Assembly: GCF_000372885.1 (NCBI RefSeq)
Contig: NZ_KB889967.1
Span: 4,059,016-4,123,015, forward strand
Length of the DNA: 64,000 nucleotides
Direction: 5' to 3'
Origin: Methyloversatilis thermotolerans
GTDB lineage: Bacteria; Pseudomonadota; Gammaproteobacteria; Burkholderiales; Rhodocyclaceae
The stretch's first letter is position 1. Each line of letters opens with the position of its first letter. This document shows, piece by piece, positions 54,401 through 61,920 of the stretch. A program made the position numbers and the translations under genes. The notes below the pieces were generated by a model. That model worked only from the letters and a program-made list of their open reading frames with translations. It did not search any database and was not told where the DNA came from.

Positions 54401-56127
54401 TCGACAGCCAGACAGGCAGCAACTTGTCGCGTCTGCTGGGTACGACCCAGGTTTCTGGCGTTGCGGCTCACGATGCGGCCTTGAATGCGGCACGAGTGGT
54501 CGAACCTGTGCGCATCGTGGCAGAGGACGGCGACATAACGGTGCCCAAGAACGATGCGACGCTTTTGCTCGCACTGTATTCGCCGCAACCCGTCCTGGCC
54601 GACGCGGGCGGCGACATCCGCAATCTTTCTATACGTGCTCAGCATTTCTCTTCAGGCCAGATCAGTCGCATCCGCGCTGGCGGCGATATCGTGTTCGACG
54701 AGATCGCACCCGGCGGCGCGCCCAGCGGAAACGAAACCGAGGGCATCATCGTCGGTGGTCCGGGCAGGTTGGAGGTCATTGCCGGGGGGAACGTCGAACT
54801 GGCCAATTCCTTCGGCATCGTGACGCGCGGCAATTACGACAATCCTGCACTGGCCGAGCAAGGCGCGTCCATTCTGGTCCAGGCGGGAAGCCGGACCTTC
54901 GACGGTGATGCACTGCTCGCCTTCCTGCGCGGCGAGGACTCGGATCCTTTCGATCGCACCATTCTGTCGCTGCTCGGCGGCGGTGCGTCGATCGAGAGCT
55001 TCCTCAACGCCGCGGTGACTGACGACGAGGCGAGGGTGAAGCTGAAGTCTGACATCCGCGCGGTGCGCAGCGAGGAAGGCGCGCGACTTGACGCCCTGCT
55101 GAGTCAGATGGATGCGGCTATCGTGAGCTGGATGCGCAGTGAGCATGGTGCCGCCGGCAGCGATGTCGATGCGATTACGGCGTTCAATGCGCTGTCAGCA
55201 GATGCTCGCCGCGATTTCTATGACAGCCAGCGCACCCTTCTGTCGTCGATGCTGAATGCGAGTCTGCGTTATGCCGGACGCCTCGGCGATCTGCTTGGCA
55301 AGGGACAGCCTGGCTTCCAGCCGGGCTACGATGCGATTGCCGCCGCTTTCCCAACGGCCTCGGATGGAAGCATCAATATGTTCGCGAGTCAGGTGCGGTC
55401 CGAACAGGGCGGCAATATCGATCTTTACGCACCCGGTGGCGCGATCAACGTCGGCGTGGCGGGCTCCGGCGCTAGCGCGGTCGAGGCTTCGCGACAAGGC
55501 GTGTTTGCGATCGGTGCCGGCGAGATCAACGCTGTTGTCGACCAGGACTTCCAGGTTGGACCGTCGCGTGTATTCACGATGGGCGGGGGCGACATCCAGA
55601 TATGGTCGTCCAACGGCAATATCGATGCCGGCAAGGGTTCGAGCACCGCTTCCGCCACGCCGCCGCCGCAAGTGGTGATACGTGGCGACCTTGTGGTGCT
55701 CGACATCAGCGCATCGGTGTCCGGGTCGGGGGTGAGGACAATACAGAAGTCGCCCGATGTCGATCTGTCTGATACCGAAATATGGGTGTTTGCGCCGAAT
55801 GGCGCCGTGATTGCGCAGGATGCCGGTTTTGGCGGCCCCAACATTTTCATCGCTGCGCGTCAGGTGATCGGTGACAACATCAAGGGCTCGGTCAGCGGTA
55901 ATGTGACGACTCCGACCGTTGCAGCTCCTGCGCCCGCGGTGGCTCCACCATCGGAAGCGAACAAAGCAAGCGATCAGTCGCAGACGGCTACCGCCTCCGG
56001 CAATCGCGAGGATCGTGAGCGCAACTCCATCCTCACCGTGGAACTGATAGGCTTGGGCGAAACGTCCACGGCATCCGGTTGCGCACCGGACGACAAGGAG
56101 TGTGTCGAAGGTACCCGCAACAACTGA
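45481..56127 (+). CDS. Two-partner secretion exoprotein (TpsA; filamentous haemagglutinin-like, 3,548 residues)
   Basis: Start at 45481 gives an extended signal peptide (ESPR: MNRNRYRLLFNELTASWVAV, cleavage about residue 54). The TPS secretion domain follows, with 'FNQAGILFGANAQVDVGGL' (about 143-160) corresponding to the NPNGI region. The main body is a predicted beta-helix of degenerate Gly/Asp/Ser-rich repeats. Near residue 3000-3140 is a DUF3739-type region ('GGDIRNLSIRAQHFSSGQ'). The C-terminus is 'SGCAPDDKECVEGTRNN', with Cys3534 and Cys3541 the only cysteines I find in the protein. Such a C-terminal pair in Haemophilus HMW1 tethers the adhesin to the cell surface. Likely a very large adhesin or biofilm protein. 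Gene is 121 bases after tpsB. Confidence 0.93.
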   Translation: MNRNRYRLLFNELTASWVAVPETASTRGKRSSPRRRLASIAGALAAAFSPALHAAGELPVAAQNFVDSRLPGTATVTQSANNMVVHQTGNAVMLNWQSFSIGKGNSVHFDQASSSMRAINVVVPGGPRSEIDGSLTAKGQVFIFNQAGILFGANAQVDVGGLVGSTLKLNDKLFEQALSSLGVDDQGRPIAALSLYDDADRSGLATGDITVAHGARIVAAKNGRVLLAAPNVTNGGRIEAEEGQVVLAAGEKVYIADPLDSRLRGFLVEVDNGGKVSTEAASEMLADRGNITLVGLNIRHAGAARATTSVTLNGSIYLKARDTVESRSSDEMFPDAEALEDGETVPVGTRTGRIELAAGSVIDISPDSDTRDSVVRDDVLFRASEVNLYGRQIVLEDAPEGQAGASIHAPSATLRMTAHRDRNGDSNPGVTPSVYLGKGSSIDLSGVDAVVDADHEIVRVELRGDEVKDSPLLRDEAYGKALFGEELWVDTRKGTQLIDVSGYTGGIERAIDEKSTSGGNFVVVSDGDFRASSDSAVDLSGGTVTYRAGTVNYSLVKSADGRTQAVEDALADRVYTSAADRTRTVGEIVEGRSAGSMSVTANRIVLDGKVTATRTVGVTQRALASRWTGPGVSETVAAPQAGRLLLTLTDSDDPQDVRFVEAAPERQVTETSAMPSELLLRSDLFSGGIGSFELSGAGQVTLPEDVTLTLGPTARYDSATSKWVDGSRFAISATSMVLDGKIRAAGGNVDLRTDADHTGLALDQRSITFGARSSISTAGQWTRDGRTPAASYLASNGGSVVVEAFGDLLFPVGAAIDVSAGGWQRADGSVALGDAGSLSLLAGSRITSGSGVAGGIGDYYGNLTLGGRLSGYAVVYGSKVGGSGSLTLRSAEVLIDGRDTALDQGVLHLSPDVFTGNGFDRIAIEGGNGVTVGSEASDQTLVVSPVVRARELTSRPGGSLDSFDEVAANRVLSRAERDSGASLSFLALSNTRGDVTIHRNAHIEVDAGGSITLTGNRSVDMDGKLVARGGSVTIDQVVPGNKDSDAGDNYTGAAIVIGEHAAIDVSGTFIQTPYLNFTDGQVLDGGRITMAARRGYLEVEQGATLNADGTSEVLRQRIDGGTANVRIDSNGGAIDFSAREGLIVELQETEGYRPISARAGGAGAVGGALSVRLDQQGQSWLLKGGSVDAALLGPRVLDITQAPTGAGYDFSLSESEFATRYAGRGTFSLSALKSSGIIDLELAAVGNSSHGSLQFAGDVDQNVAGRLTLDAANIVGRNGADVKLGASVIDWRNVGASQKNHAQATSAAIGDGTLTLQADLLSVSGNLAASGFSAVALSAAGDLRASAAPAYFAEGATFATSGNLTLTAAQVYPTTASKYAFEIQNNERGVLTVQHSGATPGMVYSALGELTLAAPTIIQSGRVVAPFGTLNLLSQNIVRTSSVMSSAVRSQAVDGLVQLSAGSLTSVSASGLLLPYGQTTLSGKEWVYLITGAEPIDLGGTPQPTILINADNQNIEGASGDKAAARVDLSGGGDLQAWEWIPGTGGSKDVLSAAETTDTYAIIPSLGSGWAPYDAAIYSEDANGLRAGDAITLLGGIDGVPAGTYTLLPARYALLPGAFLVRVSRDDQSVVAGRTVVNNDGSRLVAARDARVLSGGVQATGGKTYVAQLYSSEQVGSLAEYLRSGTGDVFDDGRSTDDAGRLSLQVGKALNLAGELNTTHAATARGAQVDITAQSLAVIGAGASVDDGEVAISVSQLNALNAESLVLGGTRSGRDESSGVTVLDTRAADDQGLSLYSASTVRVDTAGDTLSAPDIVIVARDSVQIDAGSRISAEGDSSPEVLRIAGSGADADGAMLRVSSGDIALAQRDAPTAQRGVLDLGTGSVLSGKSVVLDSTKETINRGVIVKLAEGEGSLALTGSTISVGEVPAATSGLVFDNAALAALGDPAHLTLKSYGALNLYGEVTLGSSALKTLTIDAAGVGGYGNDSAVQQVRAGEVVLTNSNPSATGDAAFGNTGHGTLQVSAQSLVFGDTPSADDKTDGFAIRGYDQVRLEASGALMLRGGGQFDMAGADVVVDTPRIGTASGADVALVTTGEVRMSGHGGSTSSAGVGGTFKLEAGRIAMDTLIDMASGRVELSAQDGVSVSGSIIAAGVAKDYLGKTVTTPGGSVLLNSTRGDVTIADGALIDVSAGAADGDAGSVTLSAAQGQVVVADGTLRAEASGGGAGGEFSVDVGHVDSLDALVSVSGDFTRRWAARVRNGDTRVSADIKASEIVIGTDAGSLTIQGHLDASGSEQGGRIELAARRADDYAGGSTGAGDLVLASTARLDARANTWVATAEGTAGEGGTVVLEASPSAAGGESGTAMGGTIRVEEGASIDVGTTSRTVNGAEIASAARSGEVTFRGERLGNSSVSIEGDLGRAVSGARNLFIEGTRVYSGSTLDMATAHADSTAFMTEANVAAIRAALGLPAANAATGMQVHVRPHVEFRADGDFTISETDLASRTYLGGTEAGTLTVRAAGNLNVNGTLSDGFGRLTASSQTIVLGALTSSGVTASRYALGTRDTAWSFRLASGADTSASNALALQSLASLEAADAGDLLVKTGAQIRTGAGSIEVAAGRDLTLEGAKSAIFTAGYQDTRGSAFENATIINVGGTGARRAEYATNGGDVSIAAQRDISAPASSQTVGNWLFRHGEVNDDGTLKSGSATTLRNPTWYARIDLFDQGVATFGGGDITVRAGADISNLGVSTATSGRLFGEAGSKADSTNLKVLGGGNIDVRAGGDISSASFYVDRGTLLAQAGGAFGSASGNGAGSVLVLGDASAMLRAAGSISVETVTSATMVEQLAASSGSNRESYFVSYGADNRVDIISYGGSVLLGNSKNPLQETTDLSTLDLWAGDRVLLPASLNLVALGGDVQVANGMVLMPATYNDLLLAARGNVLLATTGGGTSQIKIADNALSSLPTVVNPAVLGDFDSQTGSNLSRLLGTTQVSGVAAHDAALNAARVVEPVRIVAEDGDITVPKNDATLLLALYSPQPVLADAGGDIRNLSIRAQHFSSGQISRIRAGGDIVFDEIAPGGAPSGNETEGIIVGGPGRLEVIAGGNVELANSFGIVTRGNYDNPALAEQGASILVQAGSRTFDGDALLAFLRGEDSDPFDRTILSLLGGGASIESFLNAAVTDDEARVKLKSDIRAVRSEEGARLDALLSQMDAAIVSWMRSEHGAAGSDVDAITAFNALSADARRDFYDSQRTLLSSMLNASLRYAGRLGDLLGKGQPGFQPGYDAIAAAFPTASDGSINMFASQVRSEQGGNIDLYAPGGAINVGVAGSGASAVEASRQGVFAIGAGEINAVVDQDFQVGPSRVFTMGGGDIQIWSSNGNIDAGKGSSTASATPPPQVVIRGDLVVLDISASVSGSGVRTIQKSPDVDLSDTEIWVFAPNGAVIAQDAGFGGPNIFIAARQVIGDNIKGSVSGNVTTPTVAAPAPAVAPPSEANKASDQSQTATASGNREDRERNSILTVELIGLGETSTASGCAPDDKECVEGTRNN

Positions 56128-56134
56128 GGGCAGG

Positions 56135-56162
56135 TCGGTGGCGAGGTGGGCTTCGCCACCGA
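56135..56162. terminator. Bidirectional hairpin between convergent tpsA and moeA
   Basis: Ten-base perfect inverted repeat TCGGTGGCGA / TCGCCACCGA with an eight-base loop, in the 45 bases between the two stop codons. No clear U-run; a shared terminator is likely. Confidence 0.6.
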
Positions 56163-56172
56163 TGCGCGCTGG

Positions 56173-57408
56173 TCAGAGCAGGCCGGAGAACGGAATGATC
56201 TGAACCGGGTCCCCAGCATCGATGCGAGTGAGGTCGTTGCCAAGTTCGATGATGCAGTCCGCTTCGCACATCGACCTCAGGATGCCCGAACTCTGTGAGC
56301 CGGTCACGGATACATGCCACTGTCCGTTGCGCAGCGACATGATGCCGCGCTGGTATTCGGTCCTGCCGGGAGGTTTTCTGAGCGTCTGGTCAGTGATGGC
56401 CTGGAAGCGGGGCAGTTCGGGAAGAGGTGAGACCCCCATGAGCCTGAGCAGGCCATCGCGTACGATGAACAGGAAGCTGATCATCGACGCGACCGGGTTG
56501 CCGGGCAGTCCGAACAGCAAGGTATTCCGGCCGTCGCGAGACAGCCGGCCGAAGGCCATTGGACGGCCGGGTTTCATGGCGATCTTCCAGAATTCCACCG
56601 CGCCGAGTTCCGCCAGCAGGTGGCGTACATGATCGGCATCACCGGCCGATACGCCTCCACTGGTGATGAGCGCGTCCACGTCACCCACCGCGGCGCCGAG
56701 CGCTGCCGACAGCGCGTCGCGGTCGTCACGCGCGATACCGAGGTCCACCACGTCACAACCCAGGCGCGCGAGCATGCTCCCGAGCGTGTAGCGATTGCTG
56801 TCGTAGATGCCGCCTTCGCGCGGTGCTTCTCCGAGGGACATCAGCTCGTCGCCGGTCGACAGCAGGCCGACGCGCAGGCGCCGGAAGACTCGCAAGGTGG
56901 ACACGCCAAGCGACGCGGCAAGGCCGATGTCGGCCGGCCGCAACTGGCGACCCGCAGGCAGTGCGATGCGCCCCCTTGCAACGTCCTCACCCGCGAGACG
57001 TACGTTCATGCCCTTCGCCACTCCGGGCCGCACGCCGATGCGCGTGCCTTCGGCGCATACTTCTTCCTGTGCCACGACTGTGTCGGCACCCTGCGGAATC
57101 ACTGCACCGGTCATGATGCGCACGGCCTGACCCGGTCCAAGTTCGCCATGCCAGGGGCGACCGGCGAGCGCGCTGCCGATCACGTCGAGCGCGGTATCGC
57201 CCCTTGTGTCCAGATCCGCGTGGCGGAAGGCATAGCCATCCATCGCCGAATTGTCGTGCGCCGGTACGTCGATCGGCGAGAGCAGATCGATGGCGAGCAC
57301 GCGGCCGAGTGCATCGTGCAGGCCTACGGTTTCATCGCCGCTGATCGCCGGACAGCAGGCGAGTATGCGGGCGCGGGCGTCGGCGACGCTGGTTGCTGCT
57401 TCAGTCAT
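56173..57408 (-). CDS. moeA: Molybdopterin molybdenumtransferase MoeA
   Basis: 411 residues from the ATG at 57408 (MTEAATSVADAR). Landmarks are 'SPIDVPAHDNSAMDGYAF' (active-site region), 'VRIMTGAVIPQGADTVV', 'VGLLSTGDEL', 'YDSNRYTL', 'ITSGGVSAGDADHV' and 'LFGLPGNPVASMISF'. MoeA inserts molybdate into adenylated molybdopterin, the last step of Moco synthesis. The start lies inside the 3' end of mobA (8-base overlap), so the two are coupled; moaA is the first gene of the unit. Confidence 0.96.
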   Translation of the reverse strand: MTEAATSVADARARILACCPAISGDETVGLHDALGRVLAIDLLSPIDVPAHDNSAMDGYAFRHADLDTRGDTALDVIGSALAGRPWHGELGPGQAVRIMTGAVIPQGADTVVAQEEVCAEGTRIGVRPGVAKGMNVRLAGEDVARGRIALPAGRQLRPADIGLAASLGVSTLRVFRRLRVGLLSTGDELMSLGEAPREGGIYDSNRYTLGSMLARLGCDVVDLGIARDDRDALSAALGAAVGDVDALITSGGVSAGDADHVRHLLAELGAVEFWKIAMKPGRPMAFGRLSRDGRNTLLFGLPGNPVASMISFLFIVRDGLLRLMGVSPLPELPRFQAITDQTLRKPPGRTEYQRGIMSLRNGQWHVSVTGSQSSGILRSMCEADCIIELGNDLTRIDAGDPVQIIPFSGLL

Positions 57409-57997
57409 GGTCCTCGTGGTGGACGGAGAGGGCCGCCAGTTCCTCGACAGTGTTGATGTTCGCGAAGGCATCGGCTTCGTCGTCGAATGCGACGACGACA
57501 GCCTTGATCGATGCATGCCACAGGCCCACCTTGCGGCCGCCGTCCTGAAGGAATCGAGTCAGGCCAGGCAGCACGTCACGACGCAGCAGGCTGAACACCG
57601 GATGAGTCTGGTCACCTGTCGCCGCACAGGCCAGATCGGCGTTGGCGTCTTCCAGCGCCGCGCGCAGCCTGCTCACAAGATCCGCCGCCAGGAAGGGAGA
57701 GTCACAGGGCGCGCTCACCAGCAGCGGCGTCGTGCACGCACTCAGACCCGCGTGCAGGCCGGCGAGCGGACCGGCGTAGCCGGGCATCAGATCACCCTGC
57801 ACCGGGTAGCCGAAGGCCGCGTAGGCATCCGGATTCTGGTTTGCGTTGATCACCAGCCTGTCGACCTGGGGTTCGAGCCGGCGTATCACATGCGTGACAA
57901 GAGGCTCGCCGCGGAAGGGCTGCAGCCCCTTGTCCACGCCACCCATGCGCCGACCCAGTCCGCCTGCCAGCACGAGACCGGTCACTGTCTGATTCAT
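57401..57997 (-). CDS. mobA: Molybdenum cofactor guanylyltransferase MobA
   Basis: 198 residues. N-terminal nucleotide-binding motif 'LVLAGGLGRRMGGVDKGLQ' (8-26), then 'INANQNPDAYAAFG', 'GPLAGLHAGL' and 'SAPCDSPFL'. MobA adds GMP to Moco to make the bis-MGD cofactor used by DMSO reductase-family enzymes such as nitrate reductase and formate dehydrogenase. The gene lies 58 bases after moaA and overlaps moeA by 8 bases. Confidence 0.95.
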   Translation of the reverse strand: MNQTVTGLVLAGGLGRRMGGVDKGLQPFRGEPLVTHVIRRLEPQVDRLVINANQNPDAYAAFGYPVQGDLMPGYAGPLAGLHAGLSACTTPLLVSAPCDSPFLAADLVSRLRAALEDANADLACAATGDQTHPVFSLLRRDVLPGLTRFLQDGGRKVGLWHASIKAVVVAFDDEADAFANINTVEELAALSVHHEDHD

Positions 57998-58055
57998 GCC
58001 CGAGTCCTTCCCGGTTGTGCACGGGGTGCCGGATATTCTGCGTCGAGTGGGTGCT

Positions 58056-59144
58056 TCATCCGCCTATGTAGGACATTTCGATCTTGCGCATCGCCGCGGT
58101 CTCTTCAGTCCGGATTTCCGAATAGCGGTCATCGCGTCCCTGCCAGATCGCGCCGATGGCCGATGCCAGATCCTCGTCACTGCGCTCCTCACGCAGCAGC
58201 GCCCGCAGATCGTGCCCTTCGGTTGCGAACAGACAGGTGAACAGTTTGCCCTCGGTCGACAGCCGTGCGCGCGTACAGGACGAACAGAAGGCCTGCGTCA
58301 CCGATGAAATGACGCCGATTTCTCCGCTGCCGTCGCGGTAACGCCAGCGTTGTGCGACCTCGCCCGGGTAGTTTGCACCCACCGGTTCGAGCGGCATTTC
58401 AGCGGCGATACGTTCGATCACCGCAGCGCTGGGCAGGACTTCGTCCATCTTCCAGCCGTTGCTCGAACCGACGTCCATGAACTCGATGAAGCGCACGATG
58501 TGACCGCTGCCCTTGAAGTGGCGGGCCATGGGCACGATTGCGTGATCATTGGTGCCGCGCTTGACGACCATGTTCACCTTGACCGGGGAAAGGCCGACCG
58601 CGGACGCGGCCTCTATGCCCTCCAGCACGCGGGATACCGGGAAGTCGACGTCATTCATCAGACGGAAGGTGTCGTCATCGATCGCATCGAGACTGACGGT
58701 CACCCGTGTCAGCCCCGCATCGCGCAGCGCACGGGCCTTCTGTTTGAGCAGCGCGCCATTGGTGGTCAGCGTCAGTTCGACCGGCAGTTTCGCGAGCCGC
58801 TCGATCAGCTTTTCCAGGTCCTTGCGCAGCAGCGGCTCCCCGCCGGTGATGCGCAGCTTGTTCACGCCGTGAGCGACGAAGATCCGGGCCACACGCTCGA
58901 TTTCCTCGAAACTCAACAGCGCACTGCGCGCGAGATAGGGATAGTCCTTGCCGAACACTTCCTTCGGCATGCAGTAGATGCACCGGAAATTGCAGCGGTC
59001 GGTGACTGATATGCGCAGATCGCGGACCGGGCGGCCCCGGCTGTCCAGCAAGTTTCCGGTGGCCGGAATCGGCGTTGCCGGGACGGTGACGGCCGTGCGT
59101 CCCGCCTGGCGGATGTCCAGCAGGTGAATGATCTTTTCGCTCAT
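58056..59144 (-). CDS. moaA: GTP 3',8-cyclase MoaA
   Basis: 362 residues from the ATG at 59144 ([13 protein letters not shown]); the frame runs further upstream but an upstream start is not favoured. The radical-SAM cluster motif is CNFRCIYC (Cys51, Cys55, Cys58), and the second cluster is CSSC and TC in '[19 protein letters not shown]'. The terminal Gly-Gly (SYIGG) is the conserved MoaA tail needed for activity. MoaA with MoaC makes cyclic pyranopterin phosphate from GTP. moaC, moaD and moaE are not in the window. A sigma70 promoter lies about 90 bases upstream. Confidence 0.96.
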   Translation of the reverse strand: MSEKIIHLLDIRQAGRTAVTVPATPIPATGNLLDSRGRPVRDLRISVTDRCNFRCIYCMPKEVFGKDYPYLARSALLSFEEIERVARIFVAHGVNKLRITGGEPLLRKDLEKLIERLAKLPVELTLTTNGALLKQKARALRDAGLTRVTVSLDAIDDDTFRLMNDVDFPVSRVLEGIEAASAVGLSPVKVNMVVKRGTNDHAIVPMARHFKGSGHIVRFIEFMDVGSSNGWKMDEVLPSAAVIERIAAEMPLEPVGANYPGEVAQRWRYRDGSGEIGVISSVTQAFCSSCTRARLSTEGKLFTCLFATEGHDLRALLREERSDEDLASAIGAIWQGRDDRYSEIRTEETAAMRKIEMSYIGG

Positions 59145-59232
59145 GAGCGGTGCTGCGTGGCGCGGCGCATAGCGGTCGCGCATGAAGGAACAGGGAAGGC
59201 GGTGTGGTGGTGTCCGTCGCCCGCTGCTCGGG

Positions 59233-59261
59233 ATTATGGAGGCACGATGACCGTACAACAA
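59233..59261 (-). promoter_or_regulatory. Sigma70-type promoter of moaA-mobA-moeA
   Basis: Minus-strand TTGTTG (-35, 59256-59261), a 17-base spacer and CATAAT (-10, 59233-59238), about 90 bases before the MoaA start. It gives a leader of about 80 bases; I saw no Moco riboswitch fold in it. Confidence 0.6.
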
Positions 59262-59357
59262 GGGCAACGGGTCGGCGATGCCCTGAAAAACCACTTGAAA
59301 ATCAGGGGCTTTGCGTTCCGGGCGGAAGGTGTTCGTGGATCCGGTGGTACTGCAAAC

Positions 59358-59385
59358 GATGAAGGCGCCCGAGGGCGCCTTCATC
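59358..59385 (-). terminator. Terminator of the TonB-dependent receptor gene
   Basis: 13-base perfect stem GATGAAGGCGCCC / GGGCGCCTTCATC with a two-base loop, about 44 bases after the receptor stop. Only GTTTG follows, so the U-run is weak, but the stem is very stable. Confidence 0.75.
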
Positions 59386-59428
59386 TTCCGCAGCAAGACG
59401 GCTTTCGCGGAACGGGATGCGCAGTGGT

Positions 59429-61744
59429 TCAGCCGCCGAAGCGGTAGCGCACGCCTATCCAGCCTGCACGCGGTGCGCCGGGGGCGTAGAAGGTTTCGTT
59501 GGTCCAGTCATCGGAGTTCGTACGGAAAGTGCCATTCGCGTTGAACACGTTCTCGGCGAGCTGACCGGCGGTGAAGTAGCGCTTGTCGAATACGTTGTTC
59601 ATGCGCGCGAACACCGTCCATCCACCGCCCAGATCGGCATTCGCCACCAGATTGACGACGGTGAATCCGGCTGTCTTGCCACCTTCCTCGGTCTCGTTGT
59701 TTTCGTTGCCGCGCACATAGACGCCCGAATAGGCGGCGATGTCCGAACCCAACGTGAGCCACTCGGTGGTGCGCCAGTTCAGCGAAACCTTGAACGAATG
59801 TTCCGGAATGCCAGGGATCCTGTCGCCCGGGTTGACGCGTATCTCGTCATCGCCGGTGCAGCGGGGATCGGTTTCCGCAGTGCTGTTGGCTTCGGATACG
59901 ATGCACGCGCCGGATTCGAAAGTCGCCCGCAGATAGGTGTACCGCGCGCTCCAGCCGAAACGGCCGTAATCGGCCGACGCGCCAAGCTCCAGGCCGGCAC
60001 GACGCGTCTTGCCGAAGTTGTCGAAGTAGCCCAGACCGGGGTTGGTCGCACCCGCCGAAATGAACAGGATGTCGTCGTAGTTGTTGGCACCGAAGACGGC
60101 GGCGTTCCAGCGGATCATGTCGAACTTGCCGCGCGCACCGACTTCAACGCTGCGGGTGACCACCTGTTCCAGACGCGGGTCGGCCTGCATCGCATTCGGC
60201 AGGCGGCACGCGACCTGAGGGTTCGAGCATCCAAGTTCGATCGGTGAGGGCGCGCGATTGCCCTGCTGTGCGTTGGAGTAGAAGGTGATATCCGGCGACA
60301 GCGTGAACACCGCAGCGAGCGAAGGATTCACTTTCACATAGGTGTAATCATTGGCAAGCGATTCCGGCGAGCCCGGTGGGTTGATGTTGTCGGTCGTCCT
60401 CACCGATGTGTGGTTGTAGCGCGCCGCTGCCGTCAGCGACAGGTCCTTGGTCGTCTTCCAGGTCCCGGTGCCGAACAGACTCCAGGTTGTCGTCGTCCCG
60501 CGGATATTCACGCTCTCTTCTTCGTCTTCGACATCGACCACCGCGCGGGTCGCGTCAAGCACGCCTTCCTGCTCCGACTGGCGGAACTTCGCACGGCTGC
60601 GGTCATAGGTGGTACCGAAGGCGTACTGGCGCTGTTCCGCGATTTCGGCGAACTGGGCGCTGAAACCGTGACCGCGCTGGCGAGTGGAGGTGCGGTTGAA
60701 CACGCCGGTGTCCTCGTCGATGCCCAAGCCACCATTCGCGCCGGTAGCCCCGTCGTTTGCGCTGTCTTCGAAATCATCGTTTGCGTCGCCATTCAAGGTC
60801 CTCACCTTGTTCTGGCGCGCGTAGATCGTGCCGGACAGCTTGTGGATGTCATCCAGCCAGTAGCCGCCATTGAGCGACACCATGGTCATCTGGTTCTGCG
60901 TGTTGTCCGGACGGGTGAAGATGCTGGAACGATCCTGTTCATAGAACGACAGCGGGGTAAGGCCGTTGCCGATGAGGTTGCTCTTGGCGTGGGAGATGTT
61001 CAGATCGAGCTCATGCTTCGACGAACGGTGGGAAATCTTGCCGAAGTACTGATTCAGATCGGACGGAGAATAGTCACGCCAGCCGTCCTCCTTGAACCGC
61101 GTTGCCGTGAAGTACCAGCCCAGCTCTCCGTTGTTGCCACCATGTTCGGCGGTAACCGCGCTGCGGCCGAAGCTGCCCGTATAGCCCTCGACCCCGGTTC
61201 CGGCAAAGTTGAAGCCGTCCTTGGTCCGGATGGCCAGGGCACCGCCCAGCGTGTTGAGGCCGAACAGCGGGTTCGAACCTGGAATCAGGTCTATGGAAGC
61301 GATGGCGTTGCGGGGAATCAGGTCCCAGTTGACCGTGTCGCCGAAGGGTTCGTTGACGCGCACACCATCCTGATAGACCGAAAGGCCTTGAGGCGTTCCG
61401 AGCAGCGGACTGGCGGTGAAGCCGCGGTAATTCACGTCGGCCTGGTATGGATTGCCCTGAATCTCGTTAACGTTGACGCTCTGCAACTGGCTTCCGAACA
61501 ATTCGGGCAGTCCGCCGGAGCCGGTGTCCTTGAGAGCCTGCTTGCTGACCGACTGGACGTTGGCTGCTACTTCGTCCTTCGGTCGATCAAAACCCGGAAT
61601 CGGCGTAGCGCCGATGACTTCGACGGTCGGCAGTGCGGTCTGCTGAGCCTGGACGGCGGGAACAACGCCAACTGCGAACGCACTGCCCAGCAGTGCGGAA
61701 ATAGGGGAAAGGCGCAGCAAGGCGCCTCGGCGACGTGAGTACAC
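59429..61744 (-). CDS. TonB-dependent outer-membrane receptor
   Basis: 771 residues from a GTG start with Shine-Dalgarno GAGGAG nine bases upstream. Signal peptide to about residue 34 (VQAQQ), TonB box-like 'LPTVEVIGA', plug domain ('[18 protein letters not shown]', '[44 protein letters not shown]') and a 22-strand barrel to '[11 protein letters not shown]'. The ligand is unknown; the class resembles siderophore or metallophore receptors in methylotrophs. The TCS genes lie upstream, and a palindrome lies before the start, so the receptor may be under that regulator. Confidence 0.92.
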   Translation of the reverse strand: MYSRRRGALLRLSPISALLGSAFAVGVVPAVQAQQTALPTVEVIGATPIPGFDRPKDEVAANVQSVSKQALKDTGSGGLPELFGSQLQSVNVNEIQGNPYQADVNYRGFTASPLLGTPQGLSVYQDGVRVNEPFGDTVNWDLIPRNAIASIDLIPGSNPLFGLNTLGGALAIRTKDGFNFAGTGVEGYTGSFGRSAVTAEHGGNNGELGWYFTATRFKEDGWRDYSPSDLNQYFGKISHRSSKHELDLNISHAKSNLIGNGLTPLSFYEQDRSSIFTRPDNTQNQMTMVSLNGGYWLDDIHKLSGTIYARQNKVRTLNGDANDDFEDSANDGATGANGGLGIDEDTGVFNRTSTRQRGHGFSAQFAEIAEQRQYAFGTTYDRSRAKFRQSEQEGVLDATRAVVDVEDEEESVNIRGTTTTWSLFGTGTWKTTKDLSLTAAARYNHTSVRTTDNINPPGSPESLANDYTYVKVNPSLAAVFTLSPDITFYSNAQQGNRAPSPIELGCSNPQVACRLPNAMQADPRLEQVVTRSVEVGARGKFDMIRWNAAVFGANNYDDILFISAGATNPGLGYFDNFGKTRRAGLELGASADYGRFGWSARYTYLRATFESGACIVSEANSTAETDPRCTGDDEIRVNPGDRIPGIPEHSFKVSLNWRTTEWLTLGSDIAAYSGVYVRGNENNETEEGGKTAGFTVVNLVANADLGGGWTVFARMNNVFDKRYFTAGQLAENVFNANGTFRTNSDDWTNETFYAPGAPRAGWIGVRYRFGG

Positions 61745-61855
61745 TTGGATTCACTCCTCTTGTTTCGGGGATGCGCGATTCTGTGTGCGCGCTTCGTCGG
61801 ATGAGGCCTGGCACAGACCCCGATAAGACGATAGACGAGGCCGATAGAATTGACA

Positions 61856-61872
61856 CCGGGAAAAATTCCCGG
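61856..61872. promoter_or_regulatory. Perfect palindrome between the response regulator and the receptor
   Basis: CCGGGAA-AAA-TTCCCGG, a 7-base inverted repeat with 3-base centre, 112 bases upstream of the receptor start and 49 beyond the response-regulator stop. No U-run follows, so an operator role for a dimeric regulator (for example the adjacent NarL-type protein) is possible; a terminator for the regulator gene is the alternative. Confidence 0.45.
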
Positions 61873-61920
61873 CGTCAAGAAGCAGGCTCTCTTAGCGTTG
61901 CAGCCGTGCAATGCCTTCAA

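Noticed and set aside
59145..59232. Moco riboswitch in front of moaA
   Set aside because: The leader is short and I found no conserved multi-stem fold of the Moco RNA; a plain sigma70 promoter explains it.
61850..61878. Rightward promoter from the TTGACA at 61850
   Set aside because: No -10 hexamer lies at the correct distance (the 17 bases after it are the palindrome) and no plus-strand gene follows.
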